Below, piece by piece: positions 43,163-53,207 of a stretch of 64,000 nucleotides of DNA (positions are counted from its first letter, which is position 1; each line of letters opens with the position of its first letter). The position numbers were made by a program, and so were the translations under genes. The notes under the pieces are model-generated. The model saw nothing but the letters and a program-made list of their open reading frames with translations, had not been told where the DNA came from and ran no database searches. Source of the stretch: Neoarius graeffei (taxonomy: Eukaryota; Chordata; Actinopteri; Siluriformes; Ariidae); contig NC_083571.1 of assembly GCF_027579695.1 (NCBI RefSeq), positions 90,021,388-90,085,387 on the forward strand, in the 5' to 3' direction.

Positions 43163-44312
43163 TGGTGTTTATGAGGTAAAGGAGTAGATCTGGAGGGTCC
43201 TCAGACATAGAGTGTTTTGGTAAACTGGGATGTATGGATGCTGTCAGTCCCCACTCGCTTGCTCACTCAAGTTTGTTGACAGTGTAGTGGCTGGCTGCTT
43301 TATGTCCCGGGGCTCCCTCATGCCTGTGTTACCTTCTGGCTCTCTCCTTTTAGTTATGCTGTCATAGTTAGTTGCCAGAGTCCCTGCTTGCACTCGGTGC
43401 AATATGTATACTGTTCCTACTTATTCAAGTGACATTGGGCATACCTAACCACCTGTGTTTTCTTTCCCTCCCCCCCACCCCAAATCTGTCCCTCTGAGTT
43501 ACATGGAGTCAACAGGAAATCTTTTGGTGGAGATGGTGGACACCTCGACTGGCTATCGTAGCCTGCAGGGAATCGGCTGTCAGACATTCTGTCACATGTC
43601 CCAGACCCGGTGAAATGTAACTGAATTGTCTTGGCCAGCCCTAAGGGTCCCATCTGCATCTCATCATTGCTGAGGAGTGTGCTCCCATCACCCAATCAAG
43701 CATCCAGCCAGATCAGGTCATGATATATTTTACCATATTAACATGCCATTGTGTGTTATGCCTGATGTAAAGACTCTCGTCTCTGCGAGCCTACCACACA
43801 GATTTAATACTTGTCATTTTTAGGGCATACCTAACAACGTGTTTTCTTTCTCTCTCTCTCTCTCTCTCTCTCTCCCCTCCCCCCATCTGTCCCTCTGAGT
43901 TACATGTTGATCCTGGGATTGAGATGCTGGCCTCTTCTGCCCCTCGGACCTGCTTGATCCATCCTGGTGCCCTGTGTCTGGTCGGAGTTGTATCGCCCCA
44001 CTCCTGTGAAGGACGGCCGCATGAGGACAGTTGAGGGTTATACCTGTTAAAACTGTTAATATTATAGTCAGGCTGTCTGTTGTTGCCCAAATGAGGATGG
44101 GTTCCCTTTTGAGTCTGGTTCCTCTGAGGTTTCTTCCTCATGTCGTCTGAGGGAGTTTTTCCTTGCCACCGTCGCCACAGGCTTGCTCATTGGGGATAGA
44201 TTAGGGATAAAATTAGCTCATGTTTTAAGTCGTTCAAATTCTGTAAAGCTGCTTTGCGACAATGTTTATTGTTAAAAGCGCTGTACAAATAAATTTGATT
44301 TGATTTGATTAC
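43163..44312 (+). other. LINE 3' UTR with internal duplication
   Basis: No gene. Two related blocks share GGGCATACCTAAC, TGTTTTCTTTC and CATCTGTCCCTCTGAGTTACATG-like sequence (about 43436-43510 and 43822-43905), separated by 390 bases. The second has a (TC)n run at 43849-43873. The end, GCTGCTTTGCGACAATGT then AAGCGCTGTACAAATAAATTTGA, is the conserved 3' end of this LINE group. Confidence 0.75.
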
Positions 44313-44417
44313 TGGAATTGCTCAGCTGCAGTTATTGCTGCACGAGGGGGTCACACCAGATACTGAAAGCAAAGGTTCACATACTTTTTTGCCACTCACA
44401 GATATGTAATATTGGAT

Positions 44418-44992
44418 CCATCCATTATCCGTAACCACTCATCCTGTGCAGGGTCGCAGGCAAGCTGGAGCCTATCCCAGCTGACTATGCGTGAGAGGCG
44501 GGCTACACCCTTGACAAGTCACCAGATCATCGCAGGGCTGACACATAGAGACAACCATTCACACCTACAGTCAATTTAGAGCCACCAATTAGCCTAACCT
44601 GCATGTATTTGGACTGTGTGAGGGGAAACCAGAGCACCGAAAAGAAACCCATGCAGACACGGAGAGAAATTGCAAACTCCACACAGAAAGGCCCCCTTTG
44701 GCTGCTTCTGACTGTGGCTTGGAGGAGTCCAAACTCTTTAGAGATGGTTTTGAAACCTTTTCCAGCCTGATGAGCATCAACAACACTTTTTCTGAGGTCC
44801 TCTGGAATCTTTGTTTGTGCCATGATACACTTCCACAACCATGTGTTGTGAAGCTCAGACTTTGATAGATCCCTGTTCTTTAAATAAAACAGGGTGCCCA
44901 CTCACACCTGATTGGTCATCCTATTGATTGCAAACACCTGACTCTTCTTGCTGCTAGGCGACAGTGCTAACCACTACATCACCATGCTGTCC
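44418..44992 (-). mobile_element. SINE (minus) with a Tc1 fragment in place of its B-box region
   Basis: The same SINE family as 9034, reversed: the tail end is at 44418 (GGGTCGCAGGCAAGCTGGAG, CTATCCCAGCTGACTATG) and the tRNA-like head at 44946-44990 (TTCTTGCTGCTAGGCGACAG … GGTGATGTAGTGGTTAGCAC on the minus strand). It is flanked by GTAATATTGGATC (44405-44417) and GTAATATCGGATC (44993-45005), a 13-bp duplication with one mismatch. Bases 44700-44945 are Tc1 sequence (MAQTKIPEDLRKSVVDAHQA on the minus strand) occupying the position of about 40 SINE bases. Confidence 0.85.
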
Positions 44993-45172
44993 GTAATATC
45001 GGATCATTTTCCTCAATAAATAACTGACCAAGTATAATATTTTTCTCATTTGTTTAACTAGGTACTCTTTATCTACTTTCAGGACTTGTGTGAAAATCTG
45101 ATGATGTTTTAGGTCCTATTTATGCAGAAATATAGAAAATTCTAAAGGGTTCACAAACTTTCAAGCACTACT

Positions 45173-45849
45173 GTGAAAACATGGCTTCTCAGAACTACAA
45201 TGACGAGAACCATAGCACCCCCTCTCATGAGCTTATTGATTACAGCTGTCTCATTCGTGCACAAAATCAGCCACACTACTTAAGCCTCTCTCACTCACTG
45301 TCATTGATGTATTATGAGTTTACCCAGTCACAGAGATAGAAAGGCCTGCCTTTCTATCTCTGCCTGCCTCTAGTTTTTCTGATCCTCACTTATCTCTTTG
45401 CTTCTCCGCCACTTGTCTTCTCTATATTGCCCTGTTTGCTGATTGACCAACCCTTGCCTGCTTTGTGACCTACGATTCTAGTTTTGTGATTTGGCTACAT
45501 TTTCTTGTTTGCTACCCTGCTCTCCCCTGCACATACATTCATAAGTGCCTACATCCTGACAATATTGAACTCTTCTTTGACTCATTCAATATCATGCTAG
45601 CTGAATGTAATATACTGTATCTGATATACCACTCAATGCCAGCCAATATTATTTAAATATGTCACCCGGATCTGTGATGCATTTCATATGAAAAATGCGA
45701 GTTTTTCAACATAAGGTAAATGTCTTCATATCTTCAAGCATACATGTGTGGTTTTTTTGTTTATTTATTTTTAAATTATATAGACACGTTCACAAAAAGT
45801 ACCCAAATTTTCAAAACAATTCATTGATTTTCCTCATGAGTTTTATTTA

Positions 45850-45883
<34 letters not shown>

Positions 45884-46098
45884 AAATAAAATGAGAGAAT
45901 TGTCACGATTGCCATCTGGATATAATTTGTATGAAAAACACAAGTGTCATATTTCCCAGTAAAACACTTGTGCCCATGTAACACTTAAGTTATTCCAAGA
46001 AATCAAGTCATACATGAGCTGATGGCTATTTGTGTATATATAGCCAAGTTGGCTATAAGCCATGTACAGCAAGATTAAGTGGAATAACTGTTTTATAA
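45173..46098. other. Gene-free stretch
   Basis: No gene recognised. A perfect 14-base inverted repeat with a 2-base loop (AGAGATAGAAAGGC / GCCTTTCTATCTCT) lies at 45332-45361, and a (GT)n run at 45855-45880. The AT-rich sequence around 45690-46090 includes GTATATATAGCCAAGTTGGCTATAAGCC, itself a short palindrome. Confidence 0.6.
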
Positions 46099-46486
46099 TA
46101 TCCACATTCACTGGATTTTGAGAAACAGAACATTTTATTTTTTTGCAAATTCAATAAATAACTTTGTACAAAACGTCCAACGAAATAATTTCTGCTTAGA
46201 ATGTAAACAAACTGGAGAAATGACAGTAGCGATTTGTGAAAAATTCTATAATTCTTGAAAAATAAAAAGTGATGCATTCTTACCATCAAGTACTTTTTAT
46301 TCCAATTTTTTTTTTTTTTTTGTATTTTGGGGGGTTTTATTTTCAAGTAGAATTTTTCATCCTCGGTTGGTTCAACAACACACTTCGCCATTTTGTTTTT
46401 CTCTAGTCAGGGTATATGAGCTGATAACCTAGTTGTAGAGTAGCCAATCAGAGCATGCGATTGCTCATATCCAGTGAATGTGGATA
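46099..46486. mobile_element. MITE-like element, 17-bp terminal inverted repeats
   Basis: TATCCACATTCACTGGA at 46099-46115 is the exact reverse complement of TCCAGTGAATGTGGATA at 46470-46486. The 388 bases between are AT-rich with a T17 run. No transposase. A clear target duplication was not found. Confidence 0.65.
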
Positions 46487-46869
46487 GAATAAAAGCTGAA
46501 ATAAACTGATGTACCACTGATTTCGTTACCTTCCTCATAGATGCCCTTACCTTATTTAGTTCCCACAATTGCTGAAGATTAGTTAATAACTTATCCTTTC
46601 ATTAGCATTGATGTTTACATTCAGAAGTAAATCATTACACTTTAGTCAACATAGTAGCTTATTACAGTGATTAATCATACTAAAGAGCTATGATGGAAAT
46701 GCTTATTTACTGCTAAGTTAGTAAGTACATTAAATAACCATAATAGAGTTATGATAAATTTCATTTCAAAATTGCATTTTGAGGATAGTTTCAGGTCTGT
46801 TGTGTGGTTTTTAAGCTGTCGTTGGACTGGAAATTTTACTGAAACCTGGCATCCCTGGTTAATGATATT

Positions 46870-47820
46870 AGATCATGGAGAAAAGAAAGTACACCCTCCT
46901 TCAATTCTATTTTTTATTAAGCAGGGCATAAATAACAATTTTGTGGTCCTTACCAACTCCTATATAAACAACCTCAGTTGGCAACAAAAATACAACAGAT
47001 TTCACTATGTATTCATTTTCCCCAAAAAATTTAGCCAACATTCTGAAGCCAAGTGGGAAACTAATACGTACACACTATAATTCAGTAACATTTGGTAACC
47101 TTTAATAACGTGAAGTAAACATTTTTTTTGTAGGAGTTTGTCAGTCACATAATTTTAGAAACATTTTTGCCCACAATTTTAGGTATATTAATTTTTGCTC
47201 TTCTATCTTAAGATCACACCACAGCATCTCACTGGAGTTGAGGCATGAACTTTGACTTGGGCATTACAAAACTTTTTTTTTCCCTTCTTTAGCCATTCAG
47301 ATGTTGATTTGCTGGTGTGCTTTGGATCATTGTCCTATTGCATGACTCAATTTTGCTCCAGTTTAAGCACCTGGACAGATGACCTCTAAATTTGTCCCAA
47401 GAATATTCTGGTATAAAGTGGAGTTTGCCTCAATCGCCCTTTATAAGCAGACTATTATGCCTTTATTCTACCTTGCGTTCTATGTAAAACATTCAAATGT
47501 GGAACGAGGGGTCTTTGTTCCACCTCTGAGCCAGAACGATTGACAGTAACAGGTTGAATTGACGTCTGTGTATAAGGGATGGCGGCCATTGTGGAATAGG
47601 TGTGTAATGTTTTTCACAGTGACAGTAGTTTTTGACATTCTTCTTTCCAAGACCAGTGTGAATTCAAACATCTGTCTACATCATCTAAGGTCCACTTGTC
47701 TTTCTGCCTTAACTTGTTCATTACTTCTCATCACTTTCTCCTCCAACATACATGTATTTCTGATTGCACAGCAGTTTTGCTTGTATTTAAAGAGTCACTG
47801 TAGGAAATGATGGCCCCTTT
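46870..47820 (-). mobile_element. Old, heavily mutated Tc1-like element
   Basis: Minus-strand transposase traces: the plus text GCATCTCACTGGAGTTGAGG, GCTTTGGATCATTGTCCTA and GCATGACTCAATTTTGCTCC mirrors the DNDPKH region and flanks of fish Tc1 transposases. ACTTTGACTTGGGCATTACAAAACTTT corresponds to the [10 protein letters not shown] region. No intact frame and no clear TIRs. It is much older than the other Tc1 copies here. Confidence 0.55.
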
Positions 47821-48468
47821 TAAGTTATGTGAACTAGTTTCTTCTCTTAACTCCAACTGCCAAGACAAGTTTTGAATATTGAACTTAAATTTATAAATGT
47901 TATAAGATTAAATTTAAAGTAATCCATTGTCTTGACTACTTATGAGTGTTTGGGTTGTCAGTGTTCATTTAACTCCTGTCTGTGAGTTAGAAGTTGAAAA
48001 GGGGAAAGGACAAGGGGGAGGGGTGATGCTGGGGAAATACCAGAAAATACAGAGAAGTTGCCATGATTCAGAGGTGATTCTGTATGAAGTTTAAGGAAAT
48101 TCACTGACTTACCGGTACCATTAGTCAAGATTTGGAATAAATCTAAGTAGAAACAATTTAAAAACATTAGTACTCCTAACTTAAAATGACAATTGATATA
48201 TTATCTTAACTTTAAACGTTGAGATGAAATGGCAAAGAATTGTATGTTTATTTGACAAAATAAAGTGAGTTTTCTTGAATGGATAACATAACATAACATA
48301 GTAAGTTGTTTTAACTCCGAGTATCAAATTGAAACAACAAATGATTTTTGGTTAAATAACTTGCATAACTTTTTAAGTTGAAACAAATCATTTTCAAGTT
48401 GAGTTTACTTACAATTTTAAAGCAAAAGGTGAACTTTTTAAGTTTAACAAGCTTGAAACTTCTTAGTG
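47821..48468. other. Gene-free AT-rich stretch, probable old repeat
   Basis: No gene seen. Repeated AAGTTGA/TCAACTT and AACTTTTTAAGTT(G/T) words between 48310 and 48460 suggest an old inverted or tandem repeat. CATAA units (ATAACATAACATAACAT) lie near 48285-48301. Confidence 0.5.
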
Positions 48469-48556
48469 CATGGGTGCAAGTATAAAATTTTCAAAAACCT
48501 GAAATGTCTGACAAAGTCAGATGTGCATGACACAGTCATGCAGGGGGGGTTACAAA

Positions 48557-49449
48557 GGGGGGTGAGCTAGACCCCGAAGCCGCCGCCAGGCGCCGCTAAA
48601 ACCGCCATTTAGAATTTGAGCCGCCGCCAGCCAATAATTTTGTAAGCCAATTTGAGCCGCTATCTAATAAAATTTGGCTGAGCCACTAAGAATTGTGTAC
48701 ATCAAATAATGGGTTTATCCACATCATGAGCTACAAGAAAAGTGACACAAACATGATCAACTGTACACACTAGTAGTAACACAATAGAGACGTATAGGCA
48801 TACACTGTAGAGATTTAGAACTGATATCACAGCACAGAGAGCCACCACAAGCTTGCCGTTGTGAGTACCTGTCTGGCTTCCCGCCCCTCACACCGTTACC
48901 ACGATACACTGGGGAACCCGGGAACCCACCCAGAGCATCAATCGACTCCGATATCAACGAGATGGCTGCATTCTTTGCCGCTGCTGAGGGAAAGTGTAAA
49001 GGTATTTTTTTTTTGTTTGTTTGTTTCACATACTTCGAGATTGATAAAAAAAAAAGTACTCCACCACTCTACTTTCATCATAGTAAGATAGCTGCCAGTC
49101 CTTCACTGGTCATTGCTAGTGAGAGTAGATAGCTAGATGCCTTCCTCGAACAATCCAGATTAGCTTATTATTAGCATTGAACTACAATCTTGCTAGATTT
49201 ATATTTACAATGAAGTAAGAGACCAGGGGACCTGTGGTAATTTGCTATTTATTCCCCCCATTTGTTTGATCCGTTCGCCCGGATATATGCCACACAGTGA
49301 CGTCCAGTATCAGCCATTTGTAGCCATAAACATTTTGGTGGCTGCAGCAGCCATTAAGGTTTTGGCTGAGTCAGCTAGCCAGCCAATAATTTCATCAGCC
49401 AGCCATTATCCTGAAAACAAACGGCTTCGGGGTCTAGGGTGAGCCCCCC
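48557..49449. mobile_element. Nested inverted-repeat element, about 890 bp
   Basis: CTAGACCCCGAAGCCG (48567-48582) and CGGCTTCGGGGTCTAG (49422-49437) are exact complements, extended outward by GGGGGGTGAG/GTGAGCCCCCC-like sequence. The interior has a short open start, ATGGCTGCATTCTTTGCCGC (48961), ending in AAAGGTATTT, a donor-like site. Repeated AGCCAGCCAATAAT words occur at both ends. No protein recognised. Confidence 0.5.
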
Positions 49450-49678
49450 TTACGGCTCGAAAAAAATGTTAAATTACAAGTTAAAATGGTTGTCTCTCAT
49501 GCAAACATTTATAATATTAATAGTTATATGATTTGCATATTCACATCAAATGTTTAATACATTTAATCAATTCATCTGAAATATTTCAAGTACAAGGCGA
49601 TATTTCAAAACATCTAGCAACTACTAATTTAAATGCTGACACAACCATTTTAATAAGCTTTTGCTGTGATACCTTTTT

Positions 49679-49679
<1 letters not shown>

Positions 49680-49748
<69 letters not shown>
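49680..49748. repeat. (TC)n then (TA)n microsatellite
   Basis: A CT run 49681-49710 followed by an AT run 49711-49748. The AT run continues at 50351-50376 on the other side of the LTR palindrome, so it was the insertion target. Confidence 0.9.
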
Positions 49749-49752
<4 letters not shown>

Positions 49753-50350
49753 GCAGCGGGGGCGTGGTCAAGCATCGGTCTGTGACTGGAGGGCGGAGTC
49801 AGGGAAGGTAAGTGGCAGAATCACTACACCTGATGTCAATTAATGTGTTTGTGTGTCTTCCCCAGTGACCGCGCCCTATTTAAGGAGAGAGAGCGAGAGC
49901 AGAGGGAGCTCTCTCCCTAACCGGACGACTGATGTATGTGCGTGTCTGAGCGTCTGGGAGAGTGGTATAGCGCTGAAAAGTGTGACAATAAAAAGAGTTT
50001 TGTGAACTCAGTTCTGGCCTGACGTCCTTCTGTGCTCCACCCACCCATACGTGTGGGTGGAGCACAGAAGGACGGCAGGCCAGAACTGAGTTCACAAAAC
50101 TGTTTTTATTGTCACACTTTTCAGCATTATACCACTCTCCCAGACGCTCAGACACACGCACACACATCAGTCGTCTGGTTGGGGAGAGAGCTCCCTCTGC
50201 TCTCACTCTCTCTCCTTAAATAGGGCGCGGTCACTGGGGAAGACACACAAACACATTAATTGACATCAGGTGTAGTGATTCTGCCACTTACCTTCCCTGA
50301 CTCCGCCCTCCGGTCACAGACCGATGCTTGACCACGCCCCCGCTGCCACA
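49749..50350. mobile_element. Palindromic pair of Gmr1-type LTRs (U3 ends outward)
   Basis: A plus LTR (GTGGCAGCGGGGGC at 49751 to about 50042) is followed after a spacer of about 8 bases (CCATACGT) by a minus LTR ending CCGCTGCCACA at 50350. The arms match over about 295 bases with few differences (for example GGACGTC/GGACGGC). Each has TATTTAAGGAG and a CAATAAAAA signal. No internal element sequence. Both outer ends are U3 termini, inserted in a (TA)n run. Confidence 0.9.
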
Positions 50351-50749
50351 ATATATATATATATATATATATATATGCAGCTTGAGTTAAAATAAGGGGC
50401 CACATGTCTTGATGTCCTCAGAAACTCCTGGATTTTAGCAAATAACAAGATTCAGCTTTTTCCATATACAAAAATATCTATATTTTAAAATCCATTACTG
50501 ACTACAAATGAGTTTTCAACCTAACAACCACATTAGAAAAGATGATAAAAAAAGCTAACAAACTTATTCCAAGACCTACCTTACTTTTATTTAATAATTG
50601 AAAGGTAATCAAATGTAAAAAAAAAAAATGATAAAGGCAGTTACTTGTGATGAATAATTTCAATTCTAGAAGAAAGCACATTGCATTTGCACATCACACA
50701 ATATCAGATGAAAATTTAAATCACCAATAAATGTTTTGAATTCACTTAT

Positions 50750-50990
50750 TACTACATAGCACAAAAATCAGAAAAGTGATTAGTCTCATTGGTGTGACTT
50801 TTAAGTCCCTTCTTCCCGCTGGAGCCGTACTTGATAGTCTTTGAACAGCAGTTACAATACGCAACTCCCGGGACGTCCGGTTTTCTCAGGCATATTCCCC
50901 ATTTGTCACAGTTTTTGTCACACATGCTTAACCATTCCCATCTCCATTTATTTCTAGACGTCTTTTCTAATTCTTTTGTATTGGAGCCTT
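50750..50990 (-). CDS. Possible zinc-finger exon of the 3-kb element
   Basis: Minus strand after the acceptor-like TTTTTAATCAG: TSRNKWRWEWLSM, CDKWGICLRKPDVPGVAYCN, CCSKTIKYGSSGKKGLKSHT, NETNH. The spacing W…PGxAxCxxC…YGSxGxxxLxxHxxxxxH resembles BED/TTF-like zinc fingers of fish hAT-type transposon proteins. It ends at a TAG near 50755. About 75 codons. It is not recognised as any specific gene. No catalytic domain was found in this element. Confidence 0.45.
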
Positions 50991-51489
50991 CTGATTAAAA
51001 ACTTCATTTTGACATATTTTGATCAGCAACCAGAGGCAAAGCATGTGGATCTGTCGCAAGGGAGGGAAGCGAAATAAGGCTTATTATACAAGCTGAAGTT
51101 TCATTGGATTGCAGTTAACAGTGAGCCAGTCAAAAGCACCATTCTAACTTTCACCAAAGAAATAGCGACTCATGGGAATAGCTGTGTTGACTTGGTCGAA
51201 CAATGTGCTACGTGCGTGAAACATATCACACATGTATAACACCGTGAAACAACGGGCTAGTCAGGACCACTCGATGGTGAGCAGCATATAAATTGAATGA
51301 GGTTTGTGGCGAAGACGAGATGAAAAGATTTGTCTCATGCAGAGACTGTACCGCGGTAACCTGGTAATACGCTGGGAGAGTGAGACAGTGAGAGGGCCAC
51401 CCCCCCTGAAAATCTCAACGGATTTACACGATTTGGAAAAATGACTTTTTTAGAACCGAAAAAACGGAGCTTCCAGCACATGCCGGAAA
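50991..51489. other. Gene-free interior of the 3-kb element
   Basis: No gene recognised between the zinc-finger exon and the right terminal repeat. A C-run (CCACCCCCCCTG, 51400) is followed by the subterminal GGATTTACACGATTTGGAAA and GCTTCCAGCACATGCCGG. Confidence 0.5.
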
Positions 51490-51711
51490 ACTTGCACCCA
51501 TGTTAGTGTATAAATGTGCATGGCTAACAAAAGCACCTAAACACTCAGTTCACCCACTGTTTTGAAAGCAACACTGGTATACTCTGGATAGTCCAACCAT
51601 CTGTTGTATTATGTCATGCAGCTGGTTGTGGAATGCTGGCATGCTGTGTTTTACACTAGCATGGCTTTATTTGGTTCAGTGTAAACAACCAAAGCTGGGT
51701 GTAGAAATAGT

Positions 51712-52570
51712 TGAAGGTGGGTGGAGCACAGAAGCACGGCAGGCCAGAACTGAGTTCTTACAAAAAAACTATTTTGCGCTTTTCAGCGGCTTACTTCGCT
51801 CACACGTGCACACGAGTGTCCAGGTTGGGGAGAGCTCCCTTTCTCTGCTCGCTCTCTCTCCTTTTTATAGGGTGCAGTCACTGGGGGAGACACACAAACA
51901 CAGGTTAATTGATGTCAGGTGCAGTGATTCTGCCACTTACCTTCCCTGACTCCGCCCTCCATTCACAGACTGCCGCTTGACCACGACCCCGCTGCCACAT
52001 ACCCCCACCCCTCGACTCAGGCTGGGGAGCTGTCCAGCCTGCAGCTGACCCCCCGCCCCCCCCGACGGGAGAGGAAATCCGCCATGACCATCTGTGCCCC
52101 CGGCCGGTGGACCACCTCGAACTTAAACGGCTGGAGTGCCAGATACCAACAGGTGATCCGCACGTTGGCATCCTTCATGCGGTGGAGCCACTGCAGTGGT
52201 GCGTGGTCCGAACAGAGGATGAAAGGGCGCCCCAGCAGGTAGTAGCGGAGGGTGAGGACTGCCCACTTGATGGCGAGGCATTCCTTTTCTATTGTGCTGT
52301 ACCTGCCCTTGCGCGCCGACAGCTGATGTACAGCACTGGACGGTCCGCCACCTCCTGGGACAGAACAGCCCCCAGCTCTCTCTCCTACATGTCCATCTGC
52401 AAAACAAAGGGGAGAGAAAAGTTAGGGGAGTGTAACAGTGGCCCCCCACACAGTGCAGCCTTTACCTCAGAGAAAGCCCGCTGGCATTGCTCCGTCCACT
52501 GGACCAGATCTGGTGCCCCCTTTTTAGTGAGATCAGTCAGTGGGCTGGTGACGTCTGAATAATTAGGTAT
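51712..52570 (-). mobile_element. Gmr1-type gypsy E, 3' portion (LTR, RNase H)
   Basis: LTR 51712-51999 (minus: TGTGGCAGCGGGGTC to CCACCTTCA), then RNase H in reverse (LCSDHAPLQWL-like, SPVGGGGG tail) and the start of RT ([20 protein letters not shown]). It is cut at GGTAT (52566-52570) by element D and continues at 57463. RNase H has lost about 35 bases near 52325. Confidence 0.9.
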
Positions 52571-52867
52571 TGTGGCAGTTCGTGTAAATGGGTGGAGCAC
52601 AGAAGGACGGCAGGACAGAACTGAGCATACAAAACTCTCTTTATTCAGCTTTTCAGCTGTAAATACACACAGACACACGCACACACATTAGCTGTCTGGT
52701 TATGGAGAGAGTCCCTCTGCTCTCACTCTCTCTCCTTAAGAAGGGCGCGGTCACTGGGAAGACACACAAACATCAATTAACAACAGGTGAAATGATTCTG
52801 CCACTTAACTTCCCCGACTCCGCCCTCCTGTCACAGACCAATGCTAGACCACGCCCCCGCTGCCACA
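52571..52867 (-). repeat. 3' LTR of element D
   Basis: Minus strand TGTGGCAGCGGGGGC to ACACGAACTGCCACA, 297 bases. It has a short TTAAGGAGAG TATA-like site and the poly(A)-type AATAAAGAG near 52645. The terminal 8 bases are themselves inverted (TGTGGCAG…CTGCCACA). Confidence 0.97.
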
Positions 52868-53207
52868 TACCCCCACCGCCCGACTCAGGCCGGGCAGCCG
52901 TCCGGCCCGCAGCCGACTCCCCCCCCCCTTGATGGGAGAGGAAGTCCGCCACGACCATCTGCGCCCCCAGCCTGTGGATCACCTTGAAGTTAAAGGGTTG
53001 GAGTGCCAGATACCAACGGGTGATCCGCGCATTGGCATCCTTCATGTGGTGGAGCCACTGGAGGGGTGCGTGGTCCGAACAGAGGGTGAAAGGGCATCCC
53101 AGCAGGTAGTACCGGAGGGCGAGGACCGCCCACTTGATTGCCAGGCACTCCTTTTCGATGGTACTGTAGCGCCCCTCACGCACCGACAGCTTGCGGCTAA
53201 TGTACAA
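52773..53207 (-). pseudogene. Element D RNase H C-terminal part (after frame change)
   Basis: [72 protein letters not shown]. This is the second half of RNase H, in a different frame from the upstream 1086-codon frame. The cause is one missing G in GGTGGAGGGGAGGATCG near 53222, where other copies have five G. The frame runs on into the LTR. Confidence 0.9.

Larger units (their letters stand above)
39187..44312 (+). mobile_element. CR1/L2-type LINE, nearly full length, intact ORF2
   Basis: About 5.1 kb inserted in the Tc1. ORF1 (zinc-binding and esterase-like) is followed by ORF2 (endonuclease plus RT), a 3' UTR of about 1.1 kb, and a tail AAATTTGATTTGATTTGATT, the repeated TTTGA units expected of this group. 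The 5' end is slightly truncated: the second copy at 60434 has extra leader and the start MAHLQPVQ. ORF2 has no break over 951 codons, so the insertion is young. Confidence 0.9.
38875..45172 (+). mobile_element. Right half of the split Tc1-like element, with nested insertions
   Basis: 38870-39186 encodes the transposase part after the breakpoint: MQQDDDPKHTSCST and SPDLNPIKMLWKDLKRAV (Glu to Lys as at 31415). It is interrupted by a LINE (39187-44312), resumes with the C-terminal codons (VIAARGGHTRY-like, 44313-44370) and subterminal repeat, and is interrupted again by a SINE (44418-44992). It ends in the TIR CTTTCAAGCACTACTGT at 45172. Its 5' half is at 17137-15905 on the other strand. Confidence 0.88.
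48469..51502 (-). mobile_element. 3-kb terminal-inverted-repeat element, unclassified
   Basis: CATGGGTGCAAGT (48469-48481) and its exact complement ACTTGCACCCATG (51490-51502) form the ends. TTAGTG lies just outside both (48463-48468 and 51503-51508) as a 6-bp duplication. The interior has a possible zinc-finger exon on the minus strand, a nested inverted-repeat element at 48557-49449 and a palindromic LTR pair at 49749-50350. A hAT-like origin is possible, but the 6-bp duplication is short for that group. Confidence 0.6.

Noticed and set aside
48400..51700. A CRISPR-like or bacterial defence locus
   Set aside because: No regularly spaced direct repeats; splicing, SINEs and LTR elements show a vertebrate genome.
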